A stretch of DNA of 64,000 nucleotides, taken from Marinospirillum sp031581385. Lineage in GTDB: Bacteria; Pseudomonadota; Gammaproteobacteria; Pseudomonadales; Halomonadaceae. Location: positions 930,001-994,000 of the forward strand of contig NZ_CP085242.1 of assembly GCF_044810985.1 (NCBI RefSeq), written 5' to 3'. Made by a program: the position numbers and the translations under genes. The stretch's first letter is position 1. The number at the start of each line of letters is the position of its first letter. The notes below the pieces were generated by a model. The model did no database searches, was not told where the DNA came from, and worked only from the letters and a program-made list of their open reading frames with translations. This document shows, piece by piece, positions 45,439 through 53,041 of this stretch.

Positions 45439-46815
45439 TCAGTGGTCGCTGGTATCCTTCCCGTGGGCATCAAAGACACTCTTGTCCGCTTCCCCTTCGA
45501 CCGTCAGAAAACCAGCCAGCCCGCGTTCAGCCCGCGAGAGGGCGTGGTCAACCAGGATATAGCGCCCCGGATAATCCACATCAAACTCGACCATGGTGGA
45601 ACCACCGGGAGCCACTGTTGTGGTTTGCACATTGTGCAGCGGCGGATCGGTCAAGGCCCCTTCATGATAAACACGGTCGAAAATTTCTCCGATCACATGG
45701 AAGGAGGAGGTTGCGTTTGGCCCACCAACGCCAAAGAAGATCCGCACCGTCTCACCCACCTGGGCCGTCATCTTGTGAGTACTCTTGAGCGAATTCACCG
45801 AGCCGTTGAAGATCATGTACTCAAAATCCTCATCCAGCAGCTTGTCGATCGAGAAGGACAACTCGCCCCGGGTACCAAAATCCTCTGCAGTATAAAGCTC
45901 GCCCTGCATCACATAGAATTCCCGGTCCACCGGATCAAGGCCCCCTTCCGGCTCGACCAGAATCATCCCGTACATACCGTTGGTGATATGATGCGCCACC
46001 ATGGGTGTTGCGCAGTGATAAACATAAAGCCCCGGCTGCAATGCCTTGAAGGTAAAGCTTTCGGTCTGACCCGGTGCGGCCTGAGTGACCGCAGCGCCGC
46101 CACCTGGGCCTGTTACAGCATGAAAATCCACCGAATGGATCATGGTGGAGCTTTCAGGGTTTTTCAGGTTGATTGTAACGGTATCGCCCTCACGTATCCG
46201 TAGCATTGGCCCTGGCACGGTGCCGTCAAAAGTCCAGAACTTATAGCTGGAACCATTATCCAGCTTACCAACCTGCTCTATTGTTTCCAGGGTGTACTCC
46301 AGCTCAGTAGGGCCACGATCACCAATCGGATCCGGCAAGTCCATGGGAGACAGGGTCATATCCTCGGCATCCGTGTCAGCCCCCCTGTCCCCGTCACCGA
46401 CAAGGATCTTGCCTTCCATCCCGGCAGGACGGTGGCCGGGGACTGAACACCAATAGAAAAACTCACCTTCCTGGTTGGCACGGAAGGCAAGTACAGTGCT
46501 TGAACCCTGCCCTGACACCTGATCCGACTTGGCGTTGTTGAAATCCGGCGCAACGATATCATGCAGGGCACCGTCACCATTGATCATATTGATCTGCACC
46601 ATCGCACCCGGCTCCACATTCAGCGTCGGGTTAACCTTGCCATCAATTTCACCACCCTGGCCAATATAGACCAAACGACCATCGGCAATGGCCGTGCGCA
46701 GGGTAAAGGTCACATCAGGGGTGTACTTGGCGGAGGAATCGTTTGCTGTCGCAACCAGCGGAGTGAATAAGACTGCCACGAACAGCAGCAGATAGTTGAG
46801 AATTTTTATTTTCAT
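45439..46815 (-). CDS. nirK: Copper nitrite reductase NirK with extra N-terminal cupredoxin domain
   Basis: NirK reduces nitrite to nitric oxide in the periplasm. The 458-residue protein has a signal peptide (cut near VATA), an added N-terminal cupredoxin (about 35-140) with a full type 1 copper set (H85, C123, H128, M133), then the two-cupredoxin core. Core ligands are visible: type 1 H227, C268, H276, M281; type 2 H232, H267, H424; catalytic D230 and H373. The spacing C-ATPMVAHHITNG-M resembles the AniA/Nitrosomonas class. ATG 46815 has AGGAG 7 bases upstream. No accessory nir or nor gene is nearby. Confidence 0.94.
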   Translation of the reverse strand: MKIKILNYLLLFVAVLFTPLVATANDSSAKYTPDVTFTLRTAIADGRLVYIGQGGEIDGKVNPTLNVEPGAMVQINMINGDGALHDIVAPDFNNAKSDQVSGQGSSTVLAFRANQEGEFFYWCSVPGHRPAGMEGKILVGDGDRGADTDAEDMTLSPMDLPDPIGDRGPTELEYTLETIEQVGKLDNGSSYKFWTFDGTVPGPMLRIREGDTVTINLKNPESSTMIHSVDFHAVTGPGGGAAVTQAAPGQTESFTFKALQPGLYVYHCATPMVAHHITNGMYGMILVEPEGGLDPVDREFYVMQGELYTAEDFGTRGELSFSIDKLLDEDFEYMIFNGSVNSLKSTHKMTAQVGETVRIFFGVGGPNATSSFHVIGEIFDRVYHEGALTDPPLHNVQTTTVAPGGSTMVEFDVDYPGRYILVDHALSRAERGLAGFLTVEGEADKSVFDAHGKDTSDH

Positions 46816-46841
46816 GGTGTTTCTCCTGGTGGGCAACCCGG

Positions 46842-46891
46842 GGAATCAAGCTCGTGTGGAAGTTGATTCCATAGGACAGGTGTAGGACAGG
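46842..46891. promoter_or_regulatory. Repeats upstream of nirK
   Basis: Two ordered repeats lie just upstream of nirK: a perfect inverted repeat GGAATCAA (46842-46849) and TTGATTCC (46863-46870) with a 13-base gap, and a direct repeat TAGGACAGG (46872-46880 and 46883-46891) with an 11-base period, one DNA turn. Further upstream a minus-strand TTGAT-TAAT-ATTCT (46908-46921) is half of an FNR/DNR box. The regulator is not evident. Confidence 0.5.
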
Positions 46892-46968
46892 AAACACCAA
46901 AAGACAAAGAATATTAATCAATTATTTCCAGTGGCTGGTTAACTGATGTTTGAACACCAGGCTTCAGC

Positions 46969-47742
46969 TCAGCTCAGCTCCTCATCCCGAAGCGTAAGCA
47001 CTTCATAGCCCTTCGATGTCACCGCCAGGGTGTGCTCCCATTGGGCTGACAATTTCTTATCACCCGTGACAACAGTCCATCCATCATTCTTCCGTTTAAT
47101 TTTTGCCTTTCCCTGGTTGATCATTGGCTCAATTGTGAAGGTCATACCTTCTTGCAAGACCAGACCTTTACCTGGCTGACCAAAGTGCAGGACCTGGGGG
47201 CCTTCATGCATTTCACGACCAATACCATGACCACAGTACTCCCGAACAATCGAGTAACCATGCTTCTGAGCATATTGTTGAATGGCATGGCCAATATCAC
47301 CCAGCCTGGCTCCAGGCTTAACAAGCCTTATCCCTTCCCACATGGCTGCATAGGTTTTATCAACCAAACGCCTGGCCAATGGAGCCACATCACCAATCAT
47401 ATACATTTTACTGGAATCAGCGATAAAACCGCCCTGTTCAAGCGTGATATCAATATTGACGATATCGCCAGACCTGAGTTTCTGAGTAGTTGAAGGAACA
47501 CCGTGACACACCACATTATTGACTGAGGCATTGAGCACATACTGATAACCATATTGCCCTTTACTGGCCGGACGAGCTTTGAGCTGATCGACAATATACC
47601 TTTCAACCAGATTATTAATATCCATTGTGGACATCCCGATCTTTACCTGGTTATCAAGATAACTGAAAACGGATGCCAGAAGTCGCCCGGATTTACGCAT
47701 CACCTGCAACTCATCTGCGCTTTTCAGCGTGACCTCAGACAC
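46969..47742 (-). CDS. map: Type I methionine aminopeptidase, paired with a ParD-like gene
   Basis: Methionine aminopeptidase removes the first methionine from new proteins. The 257-residue protein has all five metal ligands of the family: the aspartates in NIDITLEQGGFIADSSKM, His in CGHGIGREMHEGP, Glu in FTIEPMI and Glu in QWEHTLAV. It is not next to rpsB, where the housekeeping copy usually lies, but overlaps a ParD-like gene by 8 bases, so it is probably a second, specialised copy. Three AGCTG units run through its stop codon. Confidence 0.93.
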   Translation of the reverse strand: MSEVTLKSADELQVMRKSGRLLASVFSYLDNQVKIGMSTMDINNLVERYIVDQLKARPASKGQYGYQYVLNASVNNVVCHGVPSTTQKLRSGDIVNIDITLEQGGFIADSSKMYMIGDVAPLARRLVDKTYAAMWEGIRLVKPGARLGDIGHAIQQYAQKHGYSIVREYCGHGIGREMHEGPQVLHFGQPGKGLVLQEGMTFTIEPMINQGKAKIKRKNDGWTVVTGDKKLSAQWEHTLAVTSKGYEVLTLRDEELS

Positions 47743-47941
47743 TGGCCACCTTCCTTACATCAACATCTGCACGCTGCATTTGCTCACTCACAATCTGAGT
47801 AAAGGACATACTCGGATTGGCTTCAGCAAGCATACCTATTTTGATCCAGTATTCAGCCTGAGCGTTGATGGAACGCACCATGACCGAGCTGGCCTTGCGA
47901 ATTTCTTCATGCAATTCATCACTGATCTTTACGATACCCAT
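47735..47941 (-). CDS. ParD-like protein
   Basis: This 68-residue protein matches the ParD_like family in size and pattern (MGIVKISDELHEEIRKASSV, then INAQAEYWIKIGMLAEANPSMSF), a ribbon-helix-helix-type DNA-binding fold. The start is ATG 47941 with GAGGTGATT before it. It overlaps the downstream map gene by 8 bases. The RHH fold together with the palindromes upstream suggests that it represses its own operon; no ParE toxin is present. Confidence 0.82.
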   Translation of the reverse strand: MGIVKISDELHEEIRKASSVMVRSINAQAEYWIKIGMLAEANPSMSFTQIVSEQMQRADVDVRKVASV

Positions 47942-47954
47942 AATCACCTCAAAC

Positions 47955-47978
47955 ATACGAAACATATATGAATCGTAT
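47955..47978. promoter_or_regulatory. Nested palindromic operator of parD-like/map operon
   Basis: ATACGA (47955-47960) and TCGTAT (47973-47978) flank a central palindrome CATATATG (47963-47970) on the same centre. The site lies 14 to 37 bases upstream of the parD-like start codon, the usual place for an antitoxin-type autorepressor site. Confidence 0.6.
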
Positions 47979-48007
47979 ACTGCCTGAGATTGGGCTGCAA
48001 GAAGAAG

Positions 48008-48547
48008 TTAGGGCGTTTCTTGAGGAATCTGAGCCAAGAGGTCAGTCACCCCAATATCCTCACCTGCCTGGGACAGTAAAGTAGAAACCTGGCCTCGATG
48101 ATGGGTTTGATGGTTAAAGAAATGAAGAATCAAGTTTGAATAGCGTTTGCTGGACGAAATCCCTTTGCTGTTTTTATAACTGAGAACAGAATCCAGATCA
48201 TTATCGGACAATTCAGCAACCCAATTGATAATTTTACGATCCAACCAGGTGCGATGCTCAGCCAAGCCATCAAAATCATCAAAGACCAGCTGGTTCAAGC
48301 TCGTTGGGGTTGGAAGATCAGCAACCTCGACCAGGGAATTCCGGCAAGGCGGGTGTGAAGCAAACCGCTGAAGCCAGATGGTATCCGCAACAAGAATATG
48401 ATTCAAAGTACCCAGAATGGAGCCAAAAAATGCCCCGCGATCCTTGGCTAAATCCGCTGCAGTGAGGTGACTTGCTGTCTCATAAACCTTTGAGTTCATC
48501 CACTGGTTATAGGCAGCCAACAATTCAAAGTGATTTTTCAGGCTCAT
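48008..48547 (-). CDS. DinB-family metal-binding protein
   Basis: This 179-residue four-helix-bundle protein has the three-histidine metal site of the DinB superfamily: His in LNHILVADTIWLQRF (about residue 50) and the pair in FFNHQTHHRGQVSTLL (about 135-140). Members are often thiol-dependent S-transferases or of unknown function; despite the name no DNA repair role is implied. It stands alone. Confidence 0.88.
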   Translation of the reverse strand: MSLKNHFELLAAYNQWMNSKVYETASHLTAADLAKDRGAFFGSILGTLNHILVADTIWLQRFASHPPCRNSLVEVADLPTPTSLNQLVFDDFDGLAEHRTWLDRKIINWVAELSDNDLDSVLSYKNSKGISSSKRYSNLILHFFNHQTHHRGQVSTLLSQAGEDIGVTDLLAQIPQETP

Positions 48548-48608
48548 ATGGGTTCTCTCTTATGTACAAGCTAGCCAATACAGGCCGAGAAAGTTTCATC
48601 TTACATGC

Positions 48609-49775
48609 TTAGACATCATCACTGAATGCCGTGCGGTGGAATATCTCAGCGGCCTCCACCTCCTCCACTCCACACTCAGATGGTTTTTCTGCATCACCTC
48701 CGGCCAGCACTTCCAGCACGGCATGAACCCCCTGGGAAAGCGATACCAGATTGTAGCCCCCTTCCAAAACCAGCACGAGTCTACTATCACAGTGTTCATC
48801 AGCAATGTCCTGAAGAATGCGCGTGATGACCTTGAAACCGTTATAGGTCAGGTTCATGGCCATATCATTATGATGGGCATCAAAGCCAGCGGAGACCAAT
48901 ACCAGATCGGGTTTAAAATATCGTGCGGCCGGAAGCAGTATTTCCCGATAGGCTTTCTCAAAAGCAATGTCACCGGAGCTTTCAGGGAGCGGAACATTGA
49001 TGGTATAGCCTTCACCAAGGCCCGCACCCACTTCGTCCAGGTGGCCGGAGCCGGGATAAAAGGGTGCCGCACAATGGGTGTCAAAAAACAGCACATCCGG
49101 GTCCGCCCAGAATATTTCCTGCGTGCCGTTGCCATGATGTACATCCCAGTCAACGATCAGAATACGCTCACAGTTCAACTTCGACTGGGCATGGGCCGCC
49201 GCCACAGCAACGTTATTCAACAAACAGAAACCTCTGGCCCGAACCGACTCAGCGTGATGACCCGGAGGCCGCACCAAGGCAAATGCACTTTGTGATTTTT
49301 TATTGACCACGCTTTCCACTGCCGCGATGGCATTACCGGCCGCTGCGGTGGCTGCGTTGATACTGCCGGGTGAAACAGCAGTGGTATCTCGATCCAGCCA
49401 AGCGCTTTCGCCTGCCAATGAGAAAATATGATCCAGGTAGGATGTGGTATGGACGCGGCTTAGCTGTTCGTAGGTAGCGCTAGGGCCAGCGGCCAGGTGA
49501 ATGCCTGGTATAGGGTGCTCATCCAGATACTTTTTGATGGCACTCAGCCGTCCAGGGTGCTCGGGGTAGCTCCAATTAAAATGCAGCCCCTGCAGGACAC
49601 TCCTAACACGTTTCTCCACCCGGCTGGGTATAAAAGGTAAATCAACCTGTGGGTCATGGCCCAGCATCACTTCATCAAAAAAGACATTTACCGTGCGATC
49701 ACCTATCACCCCATTCCCCTTTGGCCTATTAAACTGCTTGAAAAGATTGGATGGCATTTTTGCGCAGATGTTCAA
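48609..49775 (-). CDS. Histone deacetylase-family (acetylpolyamine amidohydrolase-like) enzyme
   Basis: This zinc deacetylase-fold protein of up to 388 residues has the catalytic His pair in RPPGHHAE, the zinc-binding DWDVHHGNGTQ, and SAGFDAHHND. Bacterial relatives act on acetylated polyamines, acetoin-pathway enzymes or unknown substrates. The start is uncertain: TTG 49773-49775 and ATG 49755-49757 both lack a good ribosome site, and similarity begins only near VNVFFDEVMLGHD. It is monocistronic. Confidence 0.88.
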   Translation of the reverse strand: MNICAKMPSNLFKQFNRPKGNGVIGDRTVNVFFDEVMLGHDPQVDLPFIPSRVEKRVRSVLQGLHFNWSYPEHPGRLSAIKKYLDEHPIPGIHLAAGPSATYEQLSRVHTTSYLDHIFSLAGESAWLDRDTTAVSPGSINAATAAAGNAIAAVESVVNKKSQSAFALVRPPGHHAESVRARGFCLLNNVAVAAAHAQSKLNCERILIVDWDVHHGNGTQEIFWADPDVLFFDTHCAAPFYPGSGHLDEVGAGLGEGYTINVPLPESSGDIAFEKAYREILLPAARYFKPDLVLVSAGFDAHHNDMAMNLTYNGFKVITRILQDIADEHCDSRLVLVLEGGYNLVSLSQGVHAVLEVLAGGDAEKPSECGVEEVEAAEIFHRTAFSDDV

Positions 49776-49870
49776 ACACTGAACAAAAGCAAGAGCAACC
49801 CGGCTTCAAGTCTGTTCAACCGACGATCCCTATCAAGAAAGGGAGTAAGATAAATAAGGTAACTGCCTGG

Positions 49871-50629
49871 TCAGGCATCAGGCTCTTCTTCTGAAAACAG
49901 ATGCTTGAGCATTCGCTCCGGCCCATTCAGGAAGGTCCTGGTGATTTGGTAATGATCAGTATCATAGTAGTCCACTTCCCGGATACCATCTTCCTCAAAC
50001 TGATACAGAGTAGCCCCTGGATAGGCCAGTAGAATTGGTGAGTGGGTGGCAATCAGAAACTGGGCATGGCGCGGGACTTCAAGCTCATGAATAATTCTCA
50101 GGAAAGCAAGCTGTCTTTGCGGTGACAGAGCTGCCTCCGGCTCATCAAGGATGTAGAGCCCGTGTTCAAACCGATTCTCGAACAATGCCAGAAATGACTC
50201 ACCGTGGGATTGTTGATGCAGTGATTTGCCGCCGTAAGCCTTGAAATTGGAGACGCTGTCGAGATAGCTTGCGAAGTTGTAGAAACTCTCCGCACGCATG
50301 AAAAACCCTTCGGTCATTTTAGGCAGCCACGAGAGCCGTAAAGCCTGCGCCAGCTCTGACCGGTCTTCCCTCGCCTCCCGATAATGGTCTCGGTTTCCAC
50401 CTTCAGGATTAAAACCACAGATTTCCGCAAGAGCTTCCAGAAGAGTGGATTTCCCACTGCCATTTTCCCCGACAAAGAAGGTCACTGGTGTTGGCAGATC
50501 CAGAGCAATTCCGTGACGAAACGCCGGGATATTGAAAGGAAAACCTTTATCCGTCATGCCCTCAAAGTTGCTGCGAATGCTGCGCAGATAAGGAGCACCT
50601 AACCTGTTCCCAGGTGCTGACAAGCTCAT
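49871..50629 (-). CDS. AAA-type ATPase, third gene of a HigBA operon
   Basis: This 252-residue ATPase has Walker A GENGSGKSTLLEALAE (about 53-68), a signature-like QQSHGESFLALFENRF, and Walker B plus LYILDEPEAALSPQRQ and THSPILLAYPGA, an ABC/SMC-like AAA_21 arrangement without a coiled coil. It is similar to stand-alone ATPases of unknown role. Its ATG overlaps the higA stop by 4 bases, so it is translationally coupled to the toxin-antitoxin pair. This coupling is the main clue to function: defence, persistence or plasmid-like maintenance are options. Confidence 0.85.
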   Translation of the reverse strand: MSLSAPGNRLGAPYLRSIRSNFEGMTDKGFPFNIPAFRHGIALDLPTPVTFFVGENGSGKSTLLEALAEICGFNPEGGNRDHYREAREDRSELAQALRLSWLPKMTEGFFMRAESFYNFASYLDSVSNFKAYGGKSLHQQSHGESFLALFENRFEHGLYILDEPEAALSPQRQLAFLRIIHELEVPRHAQFLIATHSPILLAYPGATLYQFEEDGIREVDYYDTDHYQITRTFLNGPERMLKHLFSEEEPDA

Positions 50630-51006
50630 GCAGCAGAGTTATCCCGCTGAGAGCTATGTTTGATCAGGCTTTCCGCTGGAATGGAAAACACCTCGTGGAG
50701 CCCCTCAATCATTCGAAGTGTCAAAGGGCGTTTTCTAGCCAGCACTTCGTAAACACGGTTTTTTCGACCAATAACAGGGACGAGATCGTCAACCGTGAGG
50801 CCCTGTTGCTCCATTCTGAACTTGATGGCCTCAATCGGATCAGGGAAGTCGATAGGATAATGCTGTTGCTCATAGGCCTCGACCAGGGTGACCAGAACAT
50901 CCAGTCGATCACCCTCCGCTGAACCAGCCTCAGCCGACATAAGACCTTCAACCTCTTTCAAAGTCGCCTGATAATCAGCTTCTGTTTTAATGGGTCGAAT
51001 ATTCAT
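50626..51006 (-). CDS. higA: HigA-type antitoxin
   Basis: The 126-residue protein has an N-terminal segment (MNIRPIKTEADYQATLKEVEGLM) and a C-terminal Xre helix-turn-helix (AIKFRMEQQGLTVDDLVPVIGRKNRVYEVLARKRPLTLRMIEGL), the layout of HigA antitoxins of the larger, reversed-order pairs. It follows higB by 8 bases and should neutralise it and repress the operon. The ATPase gene overlaps its stop. Confidence 0.88.
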   Translation of the reverse strand: MNIRPIKTEADYQATLKEVEGLMSAEAGSAEGDRLDVLVTLVEAYEQQHYPIDFPDPIEAIKFRMEQQGLTVDDLVPVIGRKNRVYEVLARKRPLTLRMIEGLHEVFSIPAESLIKHSSQRDNSAA

Positions 51007-51014
51007 AGATCACC

Positions 51015-51317
51015 TCATATTGTCTGTGCATCAATCGCATCGTATTGCTTGTGAGTTCCGATAAAACGGATATAGACAACGCGATAGGCATAGTTGATCC
51101 AGACCACTAGTCGATACTTGTTGCCAGCGATGTTGAAGACCACCCGGCCATCTTTCAGGATACTGGCGTTCGAGAATTGTGCTTTAACATCATTTGGGTT
51201 GGCCCAATCAGCCTTTAACGTTTCTCGATACCACGCCAACCCCGGTTCTCTAGAGTCCGAGTAAGCTGACGAACTTGACCAGAACGCCTTTAACGTAGAT
51301 AAAGCAATCACTCGCAT
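51015..51317 (-). CDS. higB: HigB-type mRNA interferase toxin
   Basis: The 100-residue toxin has the HigB/RelE-like core: FWSSSSAYSDSREPGLAWY, WANPNDVKAQFSNASIL, GRVVFNIAGNKYRLVVWINY and VYIRFIGTHKQYDAID. Such enzymes cut mRNA on the ribosome. Toxin-first order is the hallmark of hig loci. A 13-base palindrome lies 13 bases before the start. Confidence 0.9.
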   Translation of the reverse strand: MRVIALSTLKAFWSSSSAYSDSREPGLAWYRETLKADWANPNDVKAQFSNASILKDGRVVFNIAGNKYRLVVWINYAYRVVYIRFIGTHKQYDAIDAQTI

Positions 51318-51330
51318 AGCATCACTTTAG

Positions 51331-51343
51331 TCCCAAAATGGGA
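51331..51343. promoter_or_regulatory. HigBA-ATPase operator
   Basis: TCCCAAAATGGGA is a perfect 5-3-5 inverted repeat 13 bases upstream of higB, a fitting site for autorepression by HigA. Confidence 0.6.
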
Positions 51344-51412
51344 TCAGCACAACTCAAAAGGTTGATTTCAATGATCGTATAGGCAGGCGTTCAGCCACCT
51401 GGGTAATAAAAA

Positions 51413-51805
51413 TTAGGCCCAACCCCTCAGCTTGGCAGCGATATAAGGAGCAAGGGCTGTTACTGCGAGGACAAGAGGCCAGATATTGCCGTCCTTGAAA
51501 GTGTAAGCCTCAAGTAACTCAGGCCAGGACTTGCCTTGCAGCAGCCCGAACGAAAACTCAAAAACAAGCGTGAGGGCAAGCCAGCCTAGCCCCACGGCCC
51601 AGAGCTGAACGGGGCGACGTATATGCAACCAGGGAAGTGAGAAGTAAGTCACCCCAATAATCAAAGCCGAAAGCAGCAACCCGCTCACAATAAGTGCAGT
51701 CGGAGTTCCCAACCCAGGCACCAGCACAGACTCACGCAGCACCCCATTGGCAATCGCCAGAACGAGAATAGCAAACCAAATCACCAAAGCCTTTAAAGCG
51801 ATCAT
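51413..51805 (-). CDS. Unknown small membrane protein, four segments
   Basis: The 130-residue protein has four predicted membrane helices (about 5-25, 35-58, 66-88, 108-125) and conserved-looking polar residues between them (GVLRESVLVPGLG). I do not recognise the family. Its ATG overlaps the stop of the upstream 206-residue gene by 4 bases, so the two are translated together. Its base composition is closer to the core genome than that of its partner. Confidence 0.7.
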   Translation of the reverse strand: MIALKALVIWFAILVLAIANGVLRESVLVPGLGTPTALIVSGLLLSALIIGVTYFSLPWLHIRRPVQLWAVGLGWLALTLVFEFSFGLLQGKSWPELLEAYTFKDGNIWPLVLAVTALAPYIAAKLRGWA

Positions 51806-52422
51806 CGTAAACTCGAACCGGTTGATTGTTTTGTTAGAATTTTTTTTATATGGCTGGAGTACATCACCAACCCTCTAATGATTAAATCTGCAACCCCAAA
51901 TCGCCGCTGCTGTATATTGAAGCAATCCACCATGTTAATTAATTCGGAATCAGAATAGTGCTTAGAATTTCTCAGCATCATTAAAGAATTTACTTCAAGA
52001 TTATTAACTATCAATGTATCTATATCATGAACTTCTTCTGGCTTTGCTTCTAGTGCAACTGGAATTTCAGATTCCAAAAGAGTAGTAACACCAAGATGTA
52101 TATTGTAATCCCGTAGTAGTTTCATAATATGAAAAAGAGGATTGCTACTTTTCACTATTGAAAAATCTTCATAAACAGCAGGGCACTTAAGTTTTAATGC
52201 GTCCTCAATACTAACAAATTCAGCTAGAGAGGCTCGCAAATACGCTTTGCTCGCTGAGTATGGCGGCATGATATACAGAGACGTCTTGCTATTAATGCAA
52301 GCCGCCATATATATGGCACAACAAAATCGCTCATATATATCATCATGACCTTCTGGCAAATAATTTGGCTCCGGAACAACCAAATAACCTCGTGTCATCT
52401 CTGGAAATTCATCGTAATTCAT
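51802..52422 (-). CDS. Unknown AT-rich accessory protein
   Basis: This 206-residue soluble protein has no recognised motif. It is clearly AT-richer than its neighbours, with AT-rich codons throughout, which points to recent transfer. Helical segments alternate with short polar loops; cysteine pairs (FCCAIYMAACINS) are near the start. It shares a 4-base overlap with the downstream membrane protein and lies next to attC-like sites. Confidence 0.65.
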   Translation of the reverse strand: MNYDEFPEMTRGYLVVPEPNYLPEGHDDIYERFCCAIYMAACINSKTSLYIMPPYSASKAYLRASLAEFVSIEDALKLKCPAVYEDFSIVKSSNPLFHIMKLLRDYNIHLGVTTLLESEIPVALEAKPEEVHDIDTLIVNNLEVNSLMMLRNSKHYSDSELINMVDCFNIQQRRFGVADLIIRGLVMYSSHIKKILTKQSTGSSLR

Positions 52423-52440
52423 ATGCGAAATTTCTAACGA

Positions 52441-52602
52441 GGTTGTAGAAACACCTCAGCCTAAAAAATTGATCATCTTTTGTACTAAAAATAACGGTTA
52501 TGCATGAATTCTAGAACAGTTCTCATCACCAAGAAACCCAGAATTTATGTAGGAGCTCGAAAAACACTCAAAAAACGAAACTTCTTGGGTTTTTCTACAA
52601 CC
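52441..52602. repeat. Inverted pair of GGTTGTAGAAAnACC
   Basis: GGTTGTAGAAACACC (52441-52455) recurs inverted at 52588-52602 with one mismatch. The second copy touches the end of attC-like site C. The segment between is AT-rich, without a gene. It may be a remnant of a mobile boundary. Confidence 0.45.
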
Positions 52603-52661
52603 TGAACGCTGATGCTCATCCGCGCAGTGGTTTCCGCGTCGGATACAGCACAGGGTTAGGC
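52601..52661 (-). other. attC-like site C (integron recombination site)
   Basis: Read on the minus strand, the site begins with the core GCCTAAC, folds into an imperfect hairpin with unpaired single bases (CTGTGCT..ATCCG against CGGAT..AGCATCAG) and ends with GTTCAGG, which is a weak fit to the GTTRRRY core. The stop codon TAA of the upstream 92-residue gene lies inside the GCCTAAC core, as in short integron cassettes. Confidence 0.6.
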
Positions 52662-52934
52662 GCGCCTAGCCCAAATTGAACTGCTCGTTGGATGGCCATG
52701 ATCGTCCTCAATCGACGCATCGGGTTCCACTTCGCGTATACCTAAATCTTCAGCGTTTCGCTTGAGCAGCTTCCCAAACTGGGCGTTAAATGAAAACTGG
52801 GCTGGCGTGCCATGATTACTGCAGAAGCCCCCATTGTATCTGCGGAGTACATCGGCAGTAGAAAAGTGTTCAGACTCGATCTGCGCAATCATCTTGCGGA
52901 TTCGATCAAGAGATACAGGAATTGCTTCATCCAC
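52656..52934 (-). CDS. Unknown cassette protein, 92 residues
   Basis: The product is a 92-residue soluble protein (MDEAIPVSLDRIRKMIAQIE, later RRYNGGFCSNHGTPAQFSF) of unknown family. It fills the segment between attC-like sites B and C, begins about 25 bases after the proposed boundary and stops inside site C. These are the proportions of a gene cassette. Function unknown. Confidence 0.6.
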   Translation of the reverse strand: MDEAIPVSLDRIRKMIAQIESEHFSTADVLRRYNGGFCSNHGTPAQFSFNAQFGKLLKRNAEDLGIREVEPDASIEDDHGHPTSSSIWARRA

Positions 52935-52953
52935 GTCAATATCTTCCTCTATT

Positions 52954-53035
52954 GCCTACACCGCCAACACGAGCGGATTTGTAGTGAAGGCGAAGCCGTA
53001 ACGGGAAAGCCGTCACGTGTTTGGCCTTGTTAAAT
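52954..53035 (-). other. attC-like site B (integron recombination site)
   Basis: On the minus strand the site starts with ATTTAAC and has GCCAAACACG pairing with CGTGTTGGC around one unpaired A, then an internal GTGACGGC..GCCTTCAC stem, and ends in GTGTAGGC, one base off GTTAGGC. The starting core ATTTAAC is the exact complement of GTTAAAT, the first core of the preceding cassette, as required for a circular cassette's own attC. Confidence 0.65.
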
Positions 53036-53041
53036 TCTCGT

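Noticed and set aside
46966..46982. AGCTG repeats at the map stop codon as a phase-variable switch
   Set aside because: Only three short units are present and slippage would merely change the last residues.
51380..51412. GTTCAGC near 51389 as a fourth attC boundary below the 130-residue gene
   Set aside because: The matching core and hairpin are missing; the neighbouring palindrome belongs to a TTGATTTCAA stretch. Not enough to extend the cassette array.
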